Shown here: positions 39,892-49,770 of the stretch, in pieces | Layout: each line of letters opens with the position of its first letter | Numbering within the stretch: the first letter of the stretch is position 1 | DNA from: an uncultured Cedecea sp. | GTDB taxonomy: Bacteria > Pseudomonadota > Gammaproteobacteria > Enterobacterales > Enterobacteriaceae | Assembly (NCBI RefSeq): GCF_947498825.1 | Contig: NZ_CANMLV010000007.1 | Location: 62,001 to 126,000 of the forward strand | DNA: 64,000 nt | Reading direction: 5' to 3' | The notes under the pieces: generated by a model | What the model was told of the DNA's origin: nothing | Database searches by the model: none | Seen by the model: the letters and a program-made list of their open reading frames with translations, nothing else | Made by a program: the position numbers and the translations under genes

Positions 39892-41334
39892 ATGAGTTTA
39901 AAAACAGAAGCGGAGAAGCGAGCCGCAAAACGTCACTGGCTTAATGCGCAAGATGCCGGTTACCATAAAGCTATTGGTAACCGTCAAGTGCAAATGATAG
40001 CAATCGGTGGCGCAATCGGTACCGGATTGTTTCTTGGCGCCGGTGGCAGATTACAGGCAGCAGGCCCTGCGCTGGCACTGGTCTATTTAGTCTGCGGATT
40101 ATTTTCGTTTTTTATTTTACGGGCATTAGGTGAACTGGTATTGCATCGCCCTTCCAGCGGCAGTTTCGTTTCCTATACGCGCGAATTCATCGGCGAAAAA
40201 GCAGCCTATGTATGCGGCTGGATGTACTTTATTAATTGGGCAATGACCGGCATTGTGGATATCACCGCGGTTGCGCTCTATATGCAGTACTGGAATAGCT
40301 TTGGTGACATTCCTCAGTGGGTGTTTGCGCTTGGCGCCCTGGCTATTGTTGCCACCATGAATATGATTGGTGTGAAATGGTTCGCAGAGATGGAGTTTTG
40401 GTTTGCCCTCATCAAAGTTCTGGCTATCGTCAGCTTCTTAGTCGTGGGGACTCTCGTCCTCGGGAGCGGCAAACCTCTGGATGGTCATAGTACAGGGTTT
40501 CATCTGATAACTGATAATGGCGGTATGTTCCCTCATGGCCTGTTACCCGCGTTAATTCTGGTACAAGGTGTCGTGTTTGCCTTCGCCTCAATAGAATTGG
40601 TTGGCACCGCGGCCGGAGAGTGTAAAGATCCCAAAACCATGGTACCAAAGGCGATTAATAGCGTTATCTGGCGAATTGGTTTGTTCTATGTCGGATCGGT
40701 CTTACTGCTAGTGCTGTTGCTGCCCTGGAGTGCCTATCAGGCAAACCAAAGTCCTTTTGTAACCTTCTTTAGTAAGCTGGGTGTCCCTTATATGGGGGAT
40801 ATCATGAATATCGTTGTGTTAACGGCTGCGCTGTCCAGTCTGAACTCAGGTCTGTATGCCACAGGCAGGATACTGCGCTCCATGTCAATGGGAGGGTCGG
40901 CGCCACAATTCATGTCAAAAATGAGCAAGAGTCAGGTCCCTTATGCGGGTATCCTTGCGACCAGTGCGGTCTACTTGCTCGGCGTATTCCTCAATTATCT
41001 GGTTCCTACTCAGGTATTTGAGCTGGTCCTCAATGTCGCATCATTGGGTATTATCACCTCCTGGGCCTTTATCATCATCTGCCAGTTGCGTCTGCGCAAA
41101 GCCATCGCCGAAGGGAAGGCAGATGAAGTCAGTTTTAAACTGCCCGGAGCACCTTTTACTTCCTGGCTAACCCTGCTGTTCTTACTCAGTGTTCTGATTC
41201 TGATGGCACTGGACTATCCAAACGGTACTTTTACCATCGCCTCCATTCCGGTGATTGCAGTCTTACTGATTATTGGCTGGTTTGGTGTGCGTAAACGCGT
41301 ACACCAGCTTGCACAAGATAATCCTGAGTCTTAA
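39892..41334 (+). CDS. ansP: L-asparagine permease AnsP
   Basis: APC-family amino-acid importer with 12 membrane helices. 480 residues, shorter at both ends than E. coli AnsP (499), but near-identical across the core: HKAIGNRQVQMIAIGGAIGT, LGELVLHRPSSGSFVSYTRE, INWAMTGIVDITAVALYMQY, VVFAFASIELVGTAAGECKD and SLNSGLYATGRILRSMSMGG. The acidic C-terminal tail of the E. coli protein is missing. Followed by a strong hairpin. Confidence 0.93.
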   Translation: MSLKTEAEKRAAKRHWLNAQDAGYHKAIGNRQVQMIAIGGAIGTGLFLGAGGRLQAAGPALALVYLVCGLFSFFILRALGELVLHRPSSGSFVSYTREFIGEKAAYVCGWMYFINWAMTGIVDITAVALYMQYWNSFGDIPQWVFALGALAIVATMNMIGVKWFAEMEFWFALIKVLAIVSFLVVGTLVLGSGKPLDGHSTGFHLITDNGGMFPHGLLPALILVQGVVFAFASIELVGTAAGECKDPKTMVPKAINSVIWRIGLFYVGSVLLLVLLLPWSAYQANQSPFVTFFSKLGVPYMGDIMNIVVLTAALSSLNSGLYATGRILRSMSMGGSAPQFMSKMSKSQVPYAGILATSAVYLLGVFLNYLVPTQVFELVLNVASLGIITSWAFIIICQLRLRKAIAEGKADEVSFKLPGAPFTSWLTLLFLLSVLILMALDYPNGTFTIASIPVIAVLLIIGWFGVRKRVHQLAQDNPES

Positions 41335-41345
41335 TCTCATCCTCT

Positions 41346-41374
41346 AAAGTGTGCCCTGTTATCGGGCACACTTT
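41346..41374 (+). terminator. Terminator of ansP
   Basis: AAAGTGTGCCC and GGGCACACTTT, 11-bp perfect stem with a 7-base loop, 11 bp beyond the ansP stop codon. Confidence 0.75.
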
Positions 41375-41419
41375 AATCATTAACCTGTTACAATGTCAGT
41401 ACCTTTGTTGAACCCGAGA

Positions 41420-41866
41420 ATGCTGACAGTGAAGATTGTAGTACGCCCTGCCCGCCCCGGTGATATCACCACTATTTTTGCTATCCGTACTGCGGTAAAA
41501 GAAAACCTGCTCTCATTAGAACAACTGACAGAGATGGGAATAACACCCGAGGTTATTCTGGAGATGCTGGCGGTACCTGATTGCATCTGGATGGCTGAAA
41601 TAAATGAAATAACCGCAGGTTTTGCCATCGCGGACCATGACGAAGGATCAATTTTTGCGCTGTTTGTTCTGCCTGAATATGAAGGCCAGGGGCTCGGAGG
41701 ACAACTAATGAATCATGCTGAAGCCGCACTCTTTCAGCAACATGCTCAAATCTGGCTTGAGACCGATAGCCTGAGCCGCGCGGCCATGTTTTATCAGCAC
41801 CGTGGCTGGGAAGTGGTGGAGCAGCTACCTGGTACGGACAAACGCTATCAGAAAAAGCGTTCCTGA
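41420..41866 (+). CDS. GNAT-family N-acetyltransferase
   Basis: About 148 residues from the ATG at 41420 (the frame also opens at 41393, inside the region after the ansP hairpin). The fold is a single GNAT domain: opening strand VKIVVRPARPGDITTIFAIR, an ALFVLPEYEGQGLGGQLMNH acetyl-CoA loop (Q/RxxGxG/A), and LSRAAMFYQHRGWEVVEQLP at the end. Substrate unknown. Monocistronic by spacing. Confidence 0.8.
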   Translation: MLTVKIVVRPARPGDITTIFAIRTAVKENLLSLEQLTEMGITPEVILEMLAVPDCIWMAEINEITAGFAIADHDEGSIFALFVLPEYEGQGLGGQLMNHAEAALFQQHAQIWLETDSLSRAAMFYQHRGWEVVEQLPGTDKRYQKKRS

Positions 41867-42037
41867 TATTTTTGCCAGTATGACTCTATTAATACTGGCT
41901 TTATGAATATTTTGTTACCATCAGTGACAAAATAAATGACAGTTTTTTAGCCATATTACTCAGCAACAGGTAAACTTTTCAGGTCAGGTTTTGAATGTCC
42001 TGACATCCTCTTTCAATAAACTCACCAAGGAGGCCCT

Positions 42038-42262
42038 ATGTTTCCTGAGTACCGTGAATTGATTACTCATCTGAAAAGCGTCAACCCTCGTTTTCTCAGT
42101 CTGTTTGATAAACACCATCGCCTTGACGGCGAAATACTCCGCAGAGAAGGTCCGAAAGGGACAGGATATGACCTTAAAGTCGCCCTGCTCAAAAAGGAAA
42201 AGCTGCGTTTGAAAGATGAACTGTACCAAATGCTAAAACACGCCAGTCAGCAAACCGCTTAG
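42038..42262 (+). CDS. ydcH: YdcH family protein (DUF465)
   Basis: 74-residue, highly charged, probably coiled-coil protein matching E. coli YdcH: MFPEYRELITHLKSVNPRFL, SLFDKHHRLDGEILRREG and KKEKLRLKDELYQML. A strong AAGGAGG ribosome site lies 7 bases upstream of the ATG. Function unknown. Ends at a clear intrinsic terminator. Confidence 0.9.
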   Translation: MFPEYRELITHLKSVNPRFLSLFDKHHRLDGEILRREGPKGTGYDLKVALLKKEKLRLKDELYQMLKHASQQTA

Positions 42263-42285
42263 CGGCGGCCTTTTGTTGTCAGATC

Positions 42286-42312
42286 AAGGAAGAGCTCGCT
42301 CTTCCTTTTTTG
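42286..42312 (+). terminator. Intrinsic terminator of ydcH
   Basis: AAGGAAGAGC-TC-GCTCTTCCTT, 10-bp stem with a very short loop, followed by TTTTT. Confidence 0.9.
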
Positions 42313-42332
42313 TTGCTGTTACAGCAAGATGT

Positions 42333-42650
42333 TTACGCTACCTTGACGACACTGAAAGCAATCTCCCAGAGTGACTCTTCCCCCGGATATATTTCACGGA
42401 TAACGTCTTTCAACTGTGACAGCGTCATATTTTCTTGTCGGGCATGCTGCTCATTTAACTCACTCAACCGCACCGCTGTCACGCTGATGACTTTGATGGT
42501 ACAAAAGTAGCTGTCATCTTCGTAGCACCCGGTACGTAAAAACTGGCCTGCAAAAAAGTGAGACTCGCTGGCATCTCGTAGCGTTATCGTCTTACGGCCA
42601 CTGATAATGTCATCCTGAAAACGACGGAAAAAAGTTATGTCATTAGCCAT
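42333..42650 (-). CDS. yqfB: N4-acetylcytidine amidohydrolase (ASCH domain)
   Basis: 105-residue ASCH-domain enzyme, close to E. coli YqfB (103 aa), which deacetylates N4-acetylcytidine. Present: [20 protein letters not shown] with the catalytic Lys (residue 20) and the downstream Thr, LRDASESHF, and [18 protein letters not shown] with the catalytic Glu. In E. coli the gene lies elsewhere on the chromosome. Its end faces the ydcH terminator. Confidence 0.9.
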   Translation of the reverse strand: MANDITFFRRFQDDIISGRKTITLRDASESHFFAGQFLRTGCYEDDSYFCTIKVISVTAVRLSELNEQHARQENMTLSQLKDVIREIYPGEESLWEIAFSVVKVA

Positions 42651-43127
42651 AGGGCATCCTGTATCAAAAATGGCAGTGGTAAATCTTATCGGTCGGTTAG
42701 CTCAGGGATTACTTTTCCGGTATCCCAGATAAAATCGTCCGTTTAATGAAAAAGCGCTTAGTATAATATTATGCAACTGAAATTTCTGTCCGCGCATAAA
42801 AAAACCGAAATAACAGACTAAAAACAGACAAAGCAACTCACCGCGTGGCAAAAATCGCAGCCACAATCTGCTCTGTCCCGCGTAAATGGGTTAGCCGGGC
42901 ATCATTCTGTATATACCTGTCATACTTCAAGTTACCTGGGTGTTGCATGCCTGAGGCGCGCCGAATCACATAGTTTATCTATGCTCGTCGACGTACCTCA
43001 TTTTGTGCCTGCAAATAACCCGAATAACCCGAATTATTTTGTGTATAACAGAAGACAAATGGCCTTACGCACTTTCACCAAATACAGAGAGTCAGCCAGG
43101 CCATTTAAAAATAGCATCAATGACTAT
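42651..43127. other. yqfB-mcbR intergenic region
   Basis: No gene found. The only clear structure is the miniature repeat copy at 42911-43047. Confidence 0.5.
42911..43047. repeat. Palindromic miniature repeat, copy 3 (long form)
   Basis: About 137 bp. Left end TATACCTGTCATACTTCAAG, right end CCCGAATTATTTTGTGTATA, matching both ends of the other copies. The interior carries a local duplication (CCCGAATAA twice) and ATGCTCGTCGACG-type sequence absent from the compact copy. Confidence 0.6.
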
Positions 43128-43787
43128 TTACTGCCCTCGATATTGACGCAGTAAAATATCAAAATCATCCATAATACCTTTATGAATAGCAGCGACACTT
43201 CCGGCTTCATCTCTGTCAGTCAATGCTTCGATTAAAGTATCATAATTATGTGTCATACCCGACACTTCATCAAAGCGAGGATAGAGATAATTAAAACTGG
43301 GTCCAATTCTAACCCATAGTTGCTCAATTAATTCCATTAACGTTGGCATTTCAGCATAATTAAATAATTGAAAATAAAAATCACGTTTTGCCTTTAACAC
43401 TGCCTCTACGCTAACTTTTCTGGCATTGAGAAAACTCTCCCGGAGCTGATTTAAACGCATCAAACCGGATTTATTTATTTCTCGTGTTACTTTTTGTACT
43501 GCCATACCTTCCAGGCTTTTACGGATAGTCGATATCTCCTGGTAATGGCATTCTGAGATTGCCGGCACAAGGAAGGCCTGAGCGGGGGTGACATCTAAAG
43601 CACTCGATGCGACCAGTCTTAACAGTGCTTCACGGACCGGTGTAATACTCGTACCCAGTTGCTGGGCAATTTCCTTTGTCACTAAACGGGCTCCTGGTTT
43701 TAGCATACCTAAAATAAGAGCACTTTTTAACCGTGACTCAACCTGCACGGTAAGACTCAATCGCTGCGCTTTATCTAAGTCAAACAT
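43128..43787 (-). CDS. mcbR: GntR/FCD-family regulator, McbR-like
   Basis: 219 residues: N-terminal winged HTH (RLVTKEIAQQLGTSITPVREALLRLV) and C-terminal helical FCD domain. It follows E. coli McbR (YncC, 221 aa) closely in SLTVQVESRLKSALILGMLK, PGARL, ALDVTPAQAFLVP and IEQLWVRIGPSFNYLY. McbR controls a biofilm/mucoidy gene in E. coli. Whether that target exists here is not visible. Monocistronic, with over 580 bp of empty DNA upstream. Confidence 0.75.
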   Translation of the reverse strand: MFDLDKAQRLSLTVQVESRLKSALILGMLKPGARLVTKEIAQQLGTSITPVREALLRLVASSALDVTPAQAFLVPAISECHYQEISTIRKSLEGMAVQKVTREINKSGLMRLNQLRESFLNARKVSVEAVLKAKRDFYFQLFNYAEMPTLMELIEQLWVRIGPSFNYLYPRFDEVSGMTHNYDTLIEALTDRDEAGSVAAIHKGIMDDFDILLRQYRGQ

Positions 43788-44374
43788 ATTTCTTCCCTAT
43801 AGAAAAACCATCTGTATTTTCAGTTCTCTTATTTCCCTGCCATCAACGCCGTTACGAGATACACTGTATATTTCTGCCAGTGACATCTGTAATCAGACAA
43901 GCCAGATTCTATATATTTCATATGTGAATCGTAAAGCAGAAGGTTAACTTAATAATATTATTTGATTATAAACTGGCATTTCGCGCACAATCTCACCCCA
44001 ACTGAATACACATACTCAATTCATTAACTATCATAAAACGAATTTATATGTAGAATTCCGCCTCGGTAGCGCATGAAAATAACAATACCCCCCCTGGATA
44101 AAAAATATCGCTTCAGATTAATTTAAAATTATATAGCAAGCATTATATATAATCGTCATCGGGATTAAGAATAAAAGCATGACAAAGCGTTGTTCCCGAA
44201 GCAGGAGCAAGTGAAAGAATACCGATGAACTTAACGAGGGTAAATAATTCGATAAACGAAAGCAGCCAGCGTACAGGCAACTTGAAGAATGAGAGGTATA
44301 AATATAAAAAGTGATAGCCTTGCCATTTTGTCAGTCATCAAAAAACGGTCACTTATCTTTGGCTATCACAGAAC
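43788..44374. other. AT-rich region between mcbR and ortT
   Basis: About 590 bp with no coding frame I can support. Strong A/T bias around 43960-44160, suitable for H-NS-type silencing or promoters. No repeats noted. Confidence 0.4.
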
Positions 44375-44548
44375 TCAGAACAGGGAGAAAAGGAGCGCGA
44401 CGGGAAAGCTTATCGGCCAGGTTGCCCCTACCAGAACGGAACACAGAAGTTTTATCCGCCAGGTATCACGCGCCAGAAACCACGTAATTATTGCGCAAAC
44501 TAACGCCATAATAGCGTAAAAAACCAACATTTGTTGATAAAGAGTCAT
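44375..44548 (-). CDS. ortT: Orphan membrane toxin OrtT (GhoT family)
   Basis: From the ATG at 44548 the protein is 57 residues, the length of E. coli OrtT (YdcX) and GhoT: MTLYQQMLVFYAIMALVCAI then ITWFLARDTWRIKLLCSVLV and the invariant end GATWPISFPVALLFSLF. Two membrane helices. GhoT/OrtT proteins damage the inner membrane and lower the proton motive force. OrtT lacks the GhoS antitoxin in E. coli and no ghoS-like gene is next to it here. The frame can also start at 44563, but neither start has a good ribosome site, consistent with low expression. Confidence 0.85.
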   Translation of the reverse strand: MTLYQQMLVFYAIMALVCAIITWFLARDTWRIKLLCSVLVGATWPISFPVALLFSLF

Positions 44549-44721
44549 GAGAAAGAAACACATTTGACAAAAACGGGTGGAATATGCACCTTTTTTACGT
44601 TCAGATCAAGGTTTGTCGCACTACCACCATAAATTCAACCAGGACTCCTCTTGATAAACACACCTCCTGAGCAGGGCTGTCAAAGCAAGCCCTGCCCGTA
44701 AAGATATCAGATACTATGGCG

Positions 44722-46053
44722 CTATTTTACCGGCGTTTCAGTCGGATGCGTCTCATCAAGAGTACGTAAATGGTCATCTTTATTGAGTGTCAGTAGTGCA
44801 AAAATACTCACTACGGCGGTCGCCATTACATACCAGGCTGGAATATCCAGGTTTCCGGTTTCTTTGATTAAACCCGTAATGATTAAACCCGCACAGCCAG
44901 AGAAAATGGCATTCGATAATGAATATGCCAGTCCCAGCCCTGTGTATCGTACATGGGTTGGAAACATTTCAGATAACATCGCAGGCCCAGGCCCAGCAAG
45001 CAATCCGACCAGTCCTCCAGCGATGAGTACCACAATCGCTTTTGTCAATAATGTTGAGCTACTGTCCTGAAGCAAGTGCAATAGCGGTAAAGCAAGAATG
45101 AATAATAAGACAGCCGCCGTCACCATCACAGTTCGACGCCCTATTCTGTCGCTTAATATGCCGGCAGGAATAATGGTCAGAGCAAAACCGATATTGGAAA
45201 TAACGGCAATTAATAATGCCTGATTAAAGCCGGTATGAAGCGAAGACTGCAAGTAGGTTGGCATAATAACTAAATATGTATACCCTGCTGCAGACCACAC
45301 CATCACCCGGCCAATACCCATCAATATCGTCTTCAGCGTGGTGCTCAGACTCGCTTTTATTTTATCCACAGGCTGCGTCTGTTGTTCTTGTTTTTGCTTG
45401 ATAAAGCTTGGGGTTTCTTCCATATGGAAGCGTAACCATAAAGCGACAATCCCCATAGGTAATGCGACAAAAAATGGAATTCTCCAGCCCCAGGCGAGCA
45501 TCTCTTCATGACTTAACAAGACAGAGAGCAAGGCAACAATGCCCGCACCTGCCAGTAATCCAAGAGCAACAGTAAATGATTGCCAGGCACCAAACAGCCC
45601 ACGTTTACCACGCGGGGCAAACTCAGTCATCAATGAGACTGCACCACCATACTCTCCTCCGGCAAACAGCCCCTGAAGGATACGGAGTCCGGTCACAATT
45701 AGCGGTGCTGCAATACCTATACTGGCATACGTCGGAACCAGGCCCAGAGCAACGGTAGCCAGTGTCATCATAATGAGGACAAACAGTAGCGTAGGTTTAC
45801 GCCCAATCCTGTCGCCCATACGCCCAAAAATAATGGCACCAAGTGGCCGGAAGAAGAAAGCAATAGCGAAGGAGGCATAGGTCAGAATCAGTGCTGTCAG
45901 TTCAGCTTCACCTTCAAGCCGAAAAAAATTCTGAGCGATGATTGTGGCAAGAAATCCATAGACAGCAAATTCATACCACTCAATAAAATTACCTACAGAA
46001 CCTGCGATAAGCGCACGTTTCTGTGCTACGACAGCATGTTGGGAAGTTTGCAT
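44722..46053 (-). CDS. MFS transporter, metabolite:proton symporter (MHS) family
   Basis: 443 residues, 12 helices. The MHS opening ALIAGSVGNFIEWYEFAVYG and the loop FFRPLGAIIFGRMGDRIGRK are diagnostic, with ILQGLFAGGEYGGAVSLMTE, EETPSFIKQKQEQ and a second GRR loop (GILSDRIGRRTVM). ProP, ShiA and KgtP belong here, and the carried compound (organic acid, betaine or similar) is not predictable. Separated from ortT and anmK by short gaps, with a hairpin between it and anmK. Confidence 0.83.
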   Translation of the reverse strand: MQTSQHAVVAQKRALIAGSVGNFIEWYEFAVYGFLATIIAQNFFRLEGEAELTALILTYASFAIAFFFRPLGAIIFGRMGDRIGRKPTLLFVLIMMTLATVALGLVPTYASIGIAAPLIVTGLRILQGLFAGGEYGGAVSLMTEFAPRGKRGLFGAWQSFTVALGLLAGAGIVALLSVLLSHEEMLAWGWRIPFFVALPMGIVALWLRFHMEETPSFIKQKQEQQTQPVDKIKASLSTTLKTILMGIGRVMVWSAAGYTYLVIMPTYLQSSLHTGFNQALLIAVISNIGFALTIIPAGILSDRIGRRTVMVTAAVLLFILALPLLHLLQDSSSTLLTKAIVVLIAGGLVGLLAGPGPAMLSEMFPTHVRYTGLGLAYSLSNAIFSGCAGLIITGLIKETGNLDIPAWYVMATAVVSIFALLTLNKDDHLRTLDETHPTETPVK

Positions 46054-46100
46054 TAAGAAGCACTCTTATGAAAAGCCGATGAGTAAGCCAATCTGGCTAT

Positions 46101-46135
46101 CACCCGGGCTCACGGCAAATGCGTTCCCCCGGGTG
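46101..46135. terminator. Hairpin between anmK and the MHS transporter gene
   Basis: CACCCGGG and CCCGGGTG, 8-bp GC-rich stem, 15 bp beyond the anmK stop on the minus strand. No clear U-tract. Confidence 0.45.
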
Positions 46136-46149
46136 GTATTCGGAATGAT

Positions 46150-47265
46150 TTAGTCAGCAGGATAAATGACACCGAGCGATACCGCTTTTGTGGCCCCGGT
46201 GACAGCCGGAACATTACCCGGCAGATTATGGATACGCTGATGCGCAAGCCAGGCAAAGGCGGCCGCTTCAACATAGTCAATATCCAGCCCGGATGCCGTG
46301 GTCGTTCCCAGCGTCCAGTCTGGCAGCATCGCCTGCAAGCGTGCCATCAGTAGCGGATTTTTTGCACCACCACCGCAGGCCAATAGCACTTTGGATTGCC
46401 GGGTTTCAGGCAGTTTTAACAGTTCATCACGAATTGTTATTGCCGTGAATTCGACCAGCGTCGCCTGGACATCCGGAGGGGCAACATGCGGAAATGCTTC
46501 GAGTTTAGCAAGCAACCATGCCAGACTAAATAACTCGCGTCCGGTGCTTTTTGGTGCGGGTTGTGCCAGGAAAGGTTCGGCAAGCAAATGCTTTAATAGC
46601 GGGGTATTGACATGACCTTGTTGCGCCCAATGAGCATCTTTATCATAAGAGTGCCCAAGATGACGTTCGATCCATGCATCCAATAACACATTTCCCGGCC
46701 CGGTGTCATATCCGCGGGTGGGCTCTCCGGTCTGCAGTATTGAGATGTTGCTGATCCCGCCCATATTCAGCACTACAGTTAATTGCTGTGGGTCAGAAAA
46801 TAAGGCCTGATGGAACGCAGGGACTAATGGGGCTCCTTGCCCGCCATAGGCCATATCTTTACGGCGGAAATCCGCGACAGTAGTAATACCGGTCAAGGAT
46901 GCAATCACATTGGCATCACCAATCTGCATCGTGAAGGGATATTTACCCTGCGGTGAATGCCATACGGTCTGACCATGACAGCCTATAGCACGAATATCCG
47001 TTGCGCTGATGCCCGAAGACCGCAACAGATCTTGTGCACTTTGCGCATAGAGATGTCCAAGGCGATTGTCCAGCTCTCCCAGTTCCAGTAAGGTCGCTTC
47101 GCCTCGCAGACATAGCGCCGCCAATGATTTTCGTAACTCATCTGGCATAGCGGTAAAACCACAGGCTACCATCTGTGGGCTGGTCTCTGAAAAATCCATA
47201 ATAACTGTATCAACACCATCCAGGCTGGTGCCGGACATAATACCCAGATAAAGTTCTTTTCCCAC
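46150..47265 (-). CDS. anmK: Anhydro-N-acetylmuramic acid kinase
   Basis: Phosphorylates and opens 1,6-anhydroMurNAc during peptidoglycan recycling. 371 residues (E. coli AnmK 369). Landmarks: [20 protein letters not shown] (ATP phosphate-1 loop and start), [32 protein letters not shown] (the Asp is catalytic), [10 protein letters not shown] and [29 protein letters not shown] site precedes the ATG. Monocistronic. Confidence 0.95.
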   Translation of the reverse strand: MGKELYLGIMSGTSLDGVDTVIMDFSETSPQMVACGFTAMPDELRKSLAALCLRGEATLLELGELDNRLGHLYAQSAQDLLRSSGISATDIRAIGCHGQTVWHSPQGKYPFTMQIGDANVIASLTGITTVADFRRKDMAYGGQGAPLVPAFHQALFSDPQQLTVVLNMGGISNISILQTGEPTRGYDTGPGNVLLDAWIERHLGHSYDKDAHWAQQGHVNTPLLKHLLAEPFLAQPAPKSTGRELFSLAWLLAKLEAFPHVAPPDVQATLVEFTAITIRDELLKLPETRQSKVLLACGGGAKNPLLMARLQAMLPDWTLGTTTASGLDIDYVEAAAFAWLAHQRIHNLPGNVPAVTGATKAVSLGVIYPAD

Positions 47266-47489
47266 GCTAGCTCCTTAAGATCTGAACACCGTTAATTTTT
47301 ACAATAGCAAACAAAATAAATTATTCCCATAATCATTTAATAAGGAATATTGTATTACCGTCAGGATGAGAGAGTGGTCACACTTCATCGTTATGTTAGA
47401 GTCATACTGACGACGCCTTTTATCGGGAGAAATATTTTAACGCCAGAACGGGGAATGTGGCAGAAGACGAATCGGGGTCAGCGAAGGGT

Positions 47490-47531
47490 AAAAAAATACC
47501 CGCCTGGACTAAATTTCCGGGCGGGTATTAT
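47490..47531 (-). terminator. Intrinsic terminator of the gfc-etp-etk operon
   Basis: On the minus strand AATACCCGCC and GGCGGGTATT pair around a loop and are followed directly by a T-run (A-run on the plus strand, 47490-47496). It ends the operon 31 bp beyond the etk stop. Confidence 0.88.
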
Positions 47532-47561
47532 TCTGTTTAGTCTATAAAAATACTGCTGCGG

Positions 47562-49745
47562 TTATGCCTTATCCGTATAATCGTAACCGTAGTGATGGTA
47601 GCCATAACCATACTGACTACTTGCACGTTTCATTACGCCGTTGAGGATAGCCCCTTTCACCGTAACACCCGCCTGTTCCAGACGTTGTACACAAACCATA
47701 ATTTCTTTCACGCTGTTCATTTCAAAGCGTGCAACCACCAGGCTTGTGCCAACAGAACGACCAATAATAGCAGCATCGGTCACCGCCAGAATTGGTGGGG
47801 TATCGATAATAACCATATCGTAATTTTCACTGGCCCAAGTCAGCAGTTGTTTAAAGCGCTCATGCATCAGCAGCTCTGACGGGTTAGGTGGTGCCATGCC
47901 GCGAGTAATGACATCAAAGCCCGCCTTATGGAACGTCTGCACAGCATCACTGGCGCTGGTTTTTCCAGAAAGAATATCAGACAGGCCTTTATCGTTACTC
48001 ATCTGGAACAGTTCATGGATATAGCCGCGACGCATATCCGCATCAATAAACAGCACTTTTTGTCCGGGCTGAGAAATAATCGCAGCCAGTGAACTACTGA
48101 TAAAAGTTTTTCCGCTGTCCGGTGTTGCCCCAGAGATCATCAGCACGTTATTGGATGCTTCCATCATGGCGAAATGGAGGCTGGTACGCAGACCACGAAT
48201 CGCCTCTATCGACAGATCAATCGGGTTGTCCAGTGCCAGGAAAGGAACGTTTTTAGTCTTATGACGAACGCGATTAGAGAAGAAATTTTTACTGCGCAAA
48301 CGCGTGCGCTTCAGTAACCATTCAGAAGTCGGCACGGTGGCATAAACGTTAATGCCCTGCTCTTCCAGCTGTTCTGGTGTTTCGATGCCGCGGCGTAATA
48401 CCGAACTTGCCAGCACAATACCCGCTGAAGCAAACAGACCCAGGAAGAAACCAAGGATAACAATAAGCGGTTTTTTCGGTTTGATCGGCTTCGGCTGAGT
48501 TAATGCCGGGTCGATGATACGTACGTTACCGATAGCACTTGACTGAGCAATACTCAATTCCTGCTGGCGATTAAGCAACTGGCTGTATACCGCCCGACCA
48601 GACTCAACATCGCGGCTCAGACGTAGTACTTCTTGCTGAGTCGCAGGCATGCCAGATACACGTTTATTCAGACGGGCTTTTTCTTGCTCCAGTGTCTGAC
48701 GTTTTTCCATCAATGCTTTATAAGTCGGGTGATCTTTTTTATACAGCTGTGAAATTTCAGCTTCGCGGAACGTCAAGCCATTAATTTGGTTATCAACATT
48801 GACCACCTGTTCCAGCACTGATTTGGCTTCAAGGTTAAGGTCAACGGAGTCGCTCTGCTTACGATAAGCGTTCAGCTTATCTTCCGCTTCATCCAGCTCA
48901 TTGCGGACTTCAGGCATTTTTTTCTGCAAAAACTCAAGACTTTTCGAATCCTGAGCTGCCTGACGTGCAATATTCTGTTGCAGATAATTATCGCTGATGT
49001 TGTTGAGGATCTTCTCAATCAGTATCGGATCCTCTCCGGACATAGTCAGACCCAACATGCCACTGTCTTTGCTCTTCTCACTGACAGTAAAATTCTGCTG
49101 AAGATTATTGATAGCCGCCAGCTCAGAATATTGCGTCACGACGAATTCAGTACCCGGCTTCGCATCAATACTGCTGATTTTGATATCAATACCATTGTCA
49201 TTCAGCAATTCACCCACTGTACCTTGCAGGGTAATATCATCATCCAGAGAGACTTGATACTTCCCGTTCTCACCGACAGTGACCAGCACGCTTTTTGAAC
49301 TGTCGCGACCAAGCGATAAATTCAGCCAGTTCACATCCAGAGTCTGTTCTGGCTGGCCAGACAGACGCGCCCAGCCCTCACCAAAAATCGGGAAAAATTT
49401 CTCAGAGACCACGGTACGTAAATTCAGGTCGTTGACGGTTTTACCCAGAATCATTCGCGACTGTAATAGCTGCAGCTCAGGCGCAGATTCCGGTGAAGAA
49501 TCAGGGATCATCTGACTCAGACTGCTTAAAATCGCATTGCCTTTTTTCTGTTCCACCTGGACTAAGGTATCAGCCTGATAAACCGGTGTAGCAAATAAGG
49601 CATACACCAAAGCACAGGCAGTAGACAACAGCGTCACACCGATGATGAGTTTACGATGATCGATAAGATCACCGAGCAAGCGGCCCAAATCCAACTCATT
49701 TTCGGTTGAAGGGGTATTTTGCTTTTGCGTATTTTTTGTCGTCAT
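47562..49745 (-). CDS. etk: Tyrosine autokinase Etk (capsule co-polymerase)
   Basis: 727 residues (E. coli Etk 726), inner membrane. Wzz-type N-terminus with helix 1 near 32-52, a periplasmic domain with long coiled coil (about 270-400), helix 2 near 430-450, then the cytoplasmic BY-kinase domain with Walker A GATPDSGKTFISSS, Walker A' VLFIDADMRRGY and Walker B MVIIDTPPIL. The C-terminal tail is a tyrosine cluster (QYGYGYHHYGYDY, six Tyr), the autophosphorylation site cleared by Etp. The N-terminus MTTKNTQKQNTPSTENELDL matches Etk rather than Wzc. Last gene of the group 4 capsule operon. Confidence 0.92.
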   Translation of the reverse strand: MTTKNTQKQNTPSTENELDLGRLLGDLIDHRKLIIGVTLLSTACALVYALFATPVYQADTLVQVEQKKGNAILSSLSQMIPDSSPESAPELQLLQSRMILGKTVNDLNLRTVVSEKFFPIFGEGWARLSGQPEQTLDVNWLNLSLGRDSSKSVLVTVGENGKYQVSLDDDITLQGTVGELLNDNGIDIKISSIDAKPGTEFVVTQYSELAAINNLQQNFTVSEKSKDSGMLGLTMSGEDPILIEKILNNISDNYLQQNIARQAAQDSKSLEFLQKKMPEVRNELDEAEDKLNAYRKQSDSVDLNLEAKSVLEQVVNVDNQINGLTFREAEISQLYKKDHPTYKALMEKRQTLEQEKARLNKRVSGMPATQQEVLRLSRDVESGRAVYSQLLNRQQELSIAQSSAIGNVRIIDPALTQPKPIKPKKPLIVILGFFLGLFASAGIVLASSVLRRGIETPEQLEEQGINVYATVPTSEWLLKRTRLRSKNFFSNRVRHKTKNVPFLALDNPIDLSIEAIRGLRTSLHFAMMEASNNVLMISGATPDSGKTFISSSLAAIISQPGQKVLFIDADMRRGYIHELFQMSNDKGLSDILSGKTSASDAVQTFHKAGFDVITRGMAPPNPSELLMHERFKQLLTWASENYDMVIIDTPPILAVTDAAIIGRSVGTSLVVARFEMNSVKEIMVCVQRLEQAGVTVKGAILNGVMKRASSQYGYGYHHYGYDYTDKA

Positions 49746-49770
49746 AATAAAACTTGAATATCTCGTTTAG

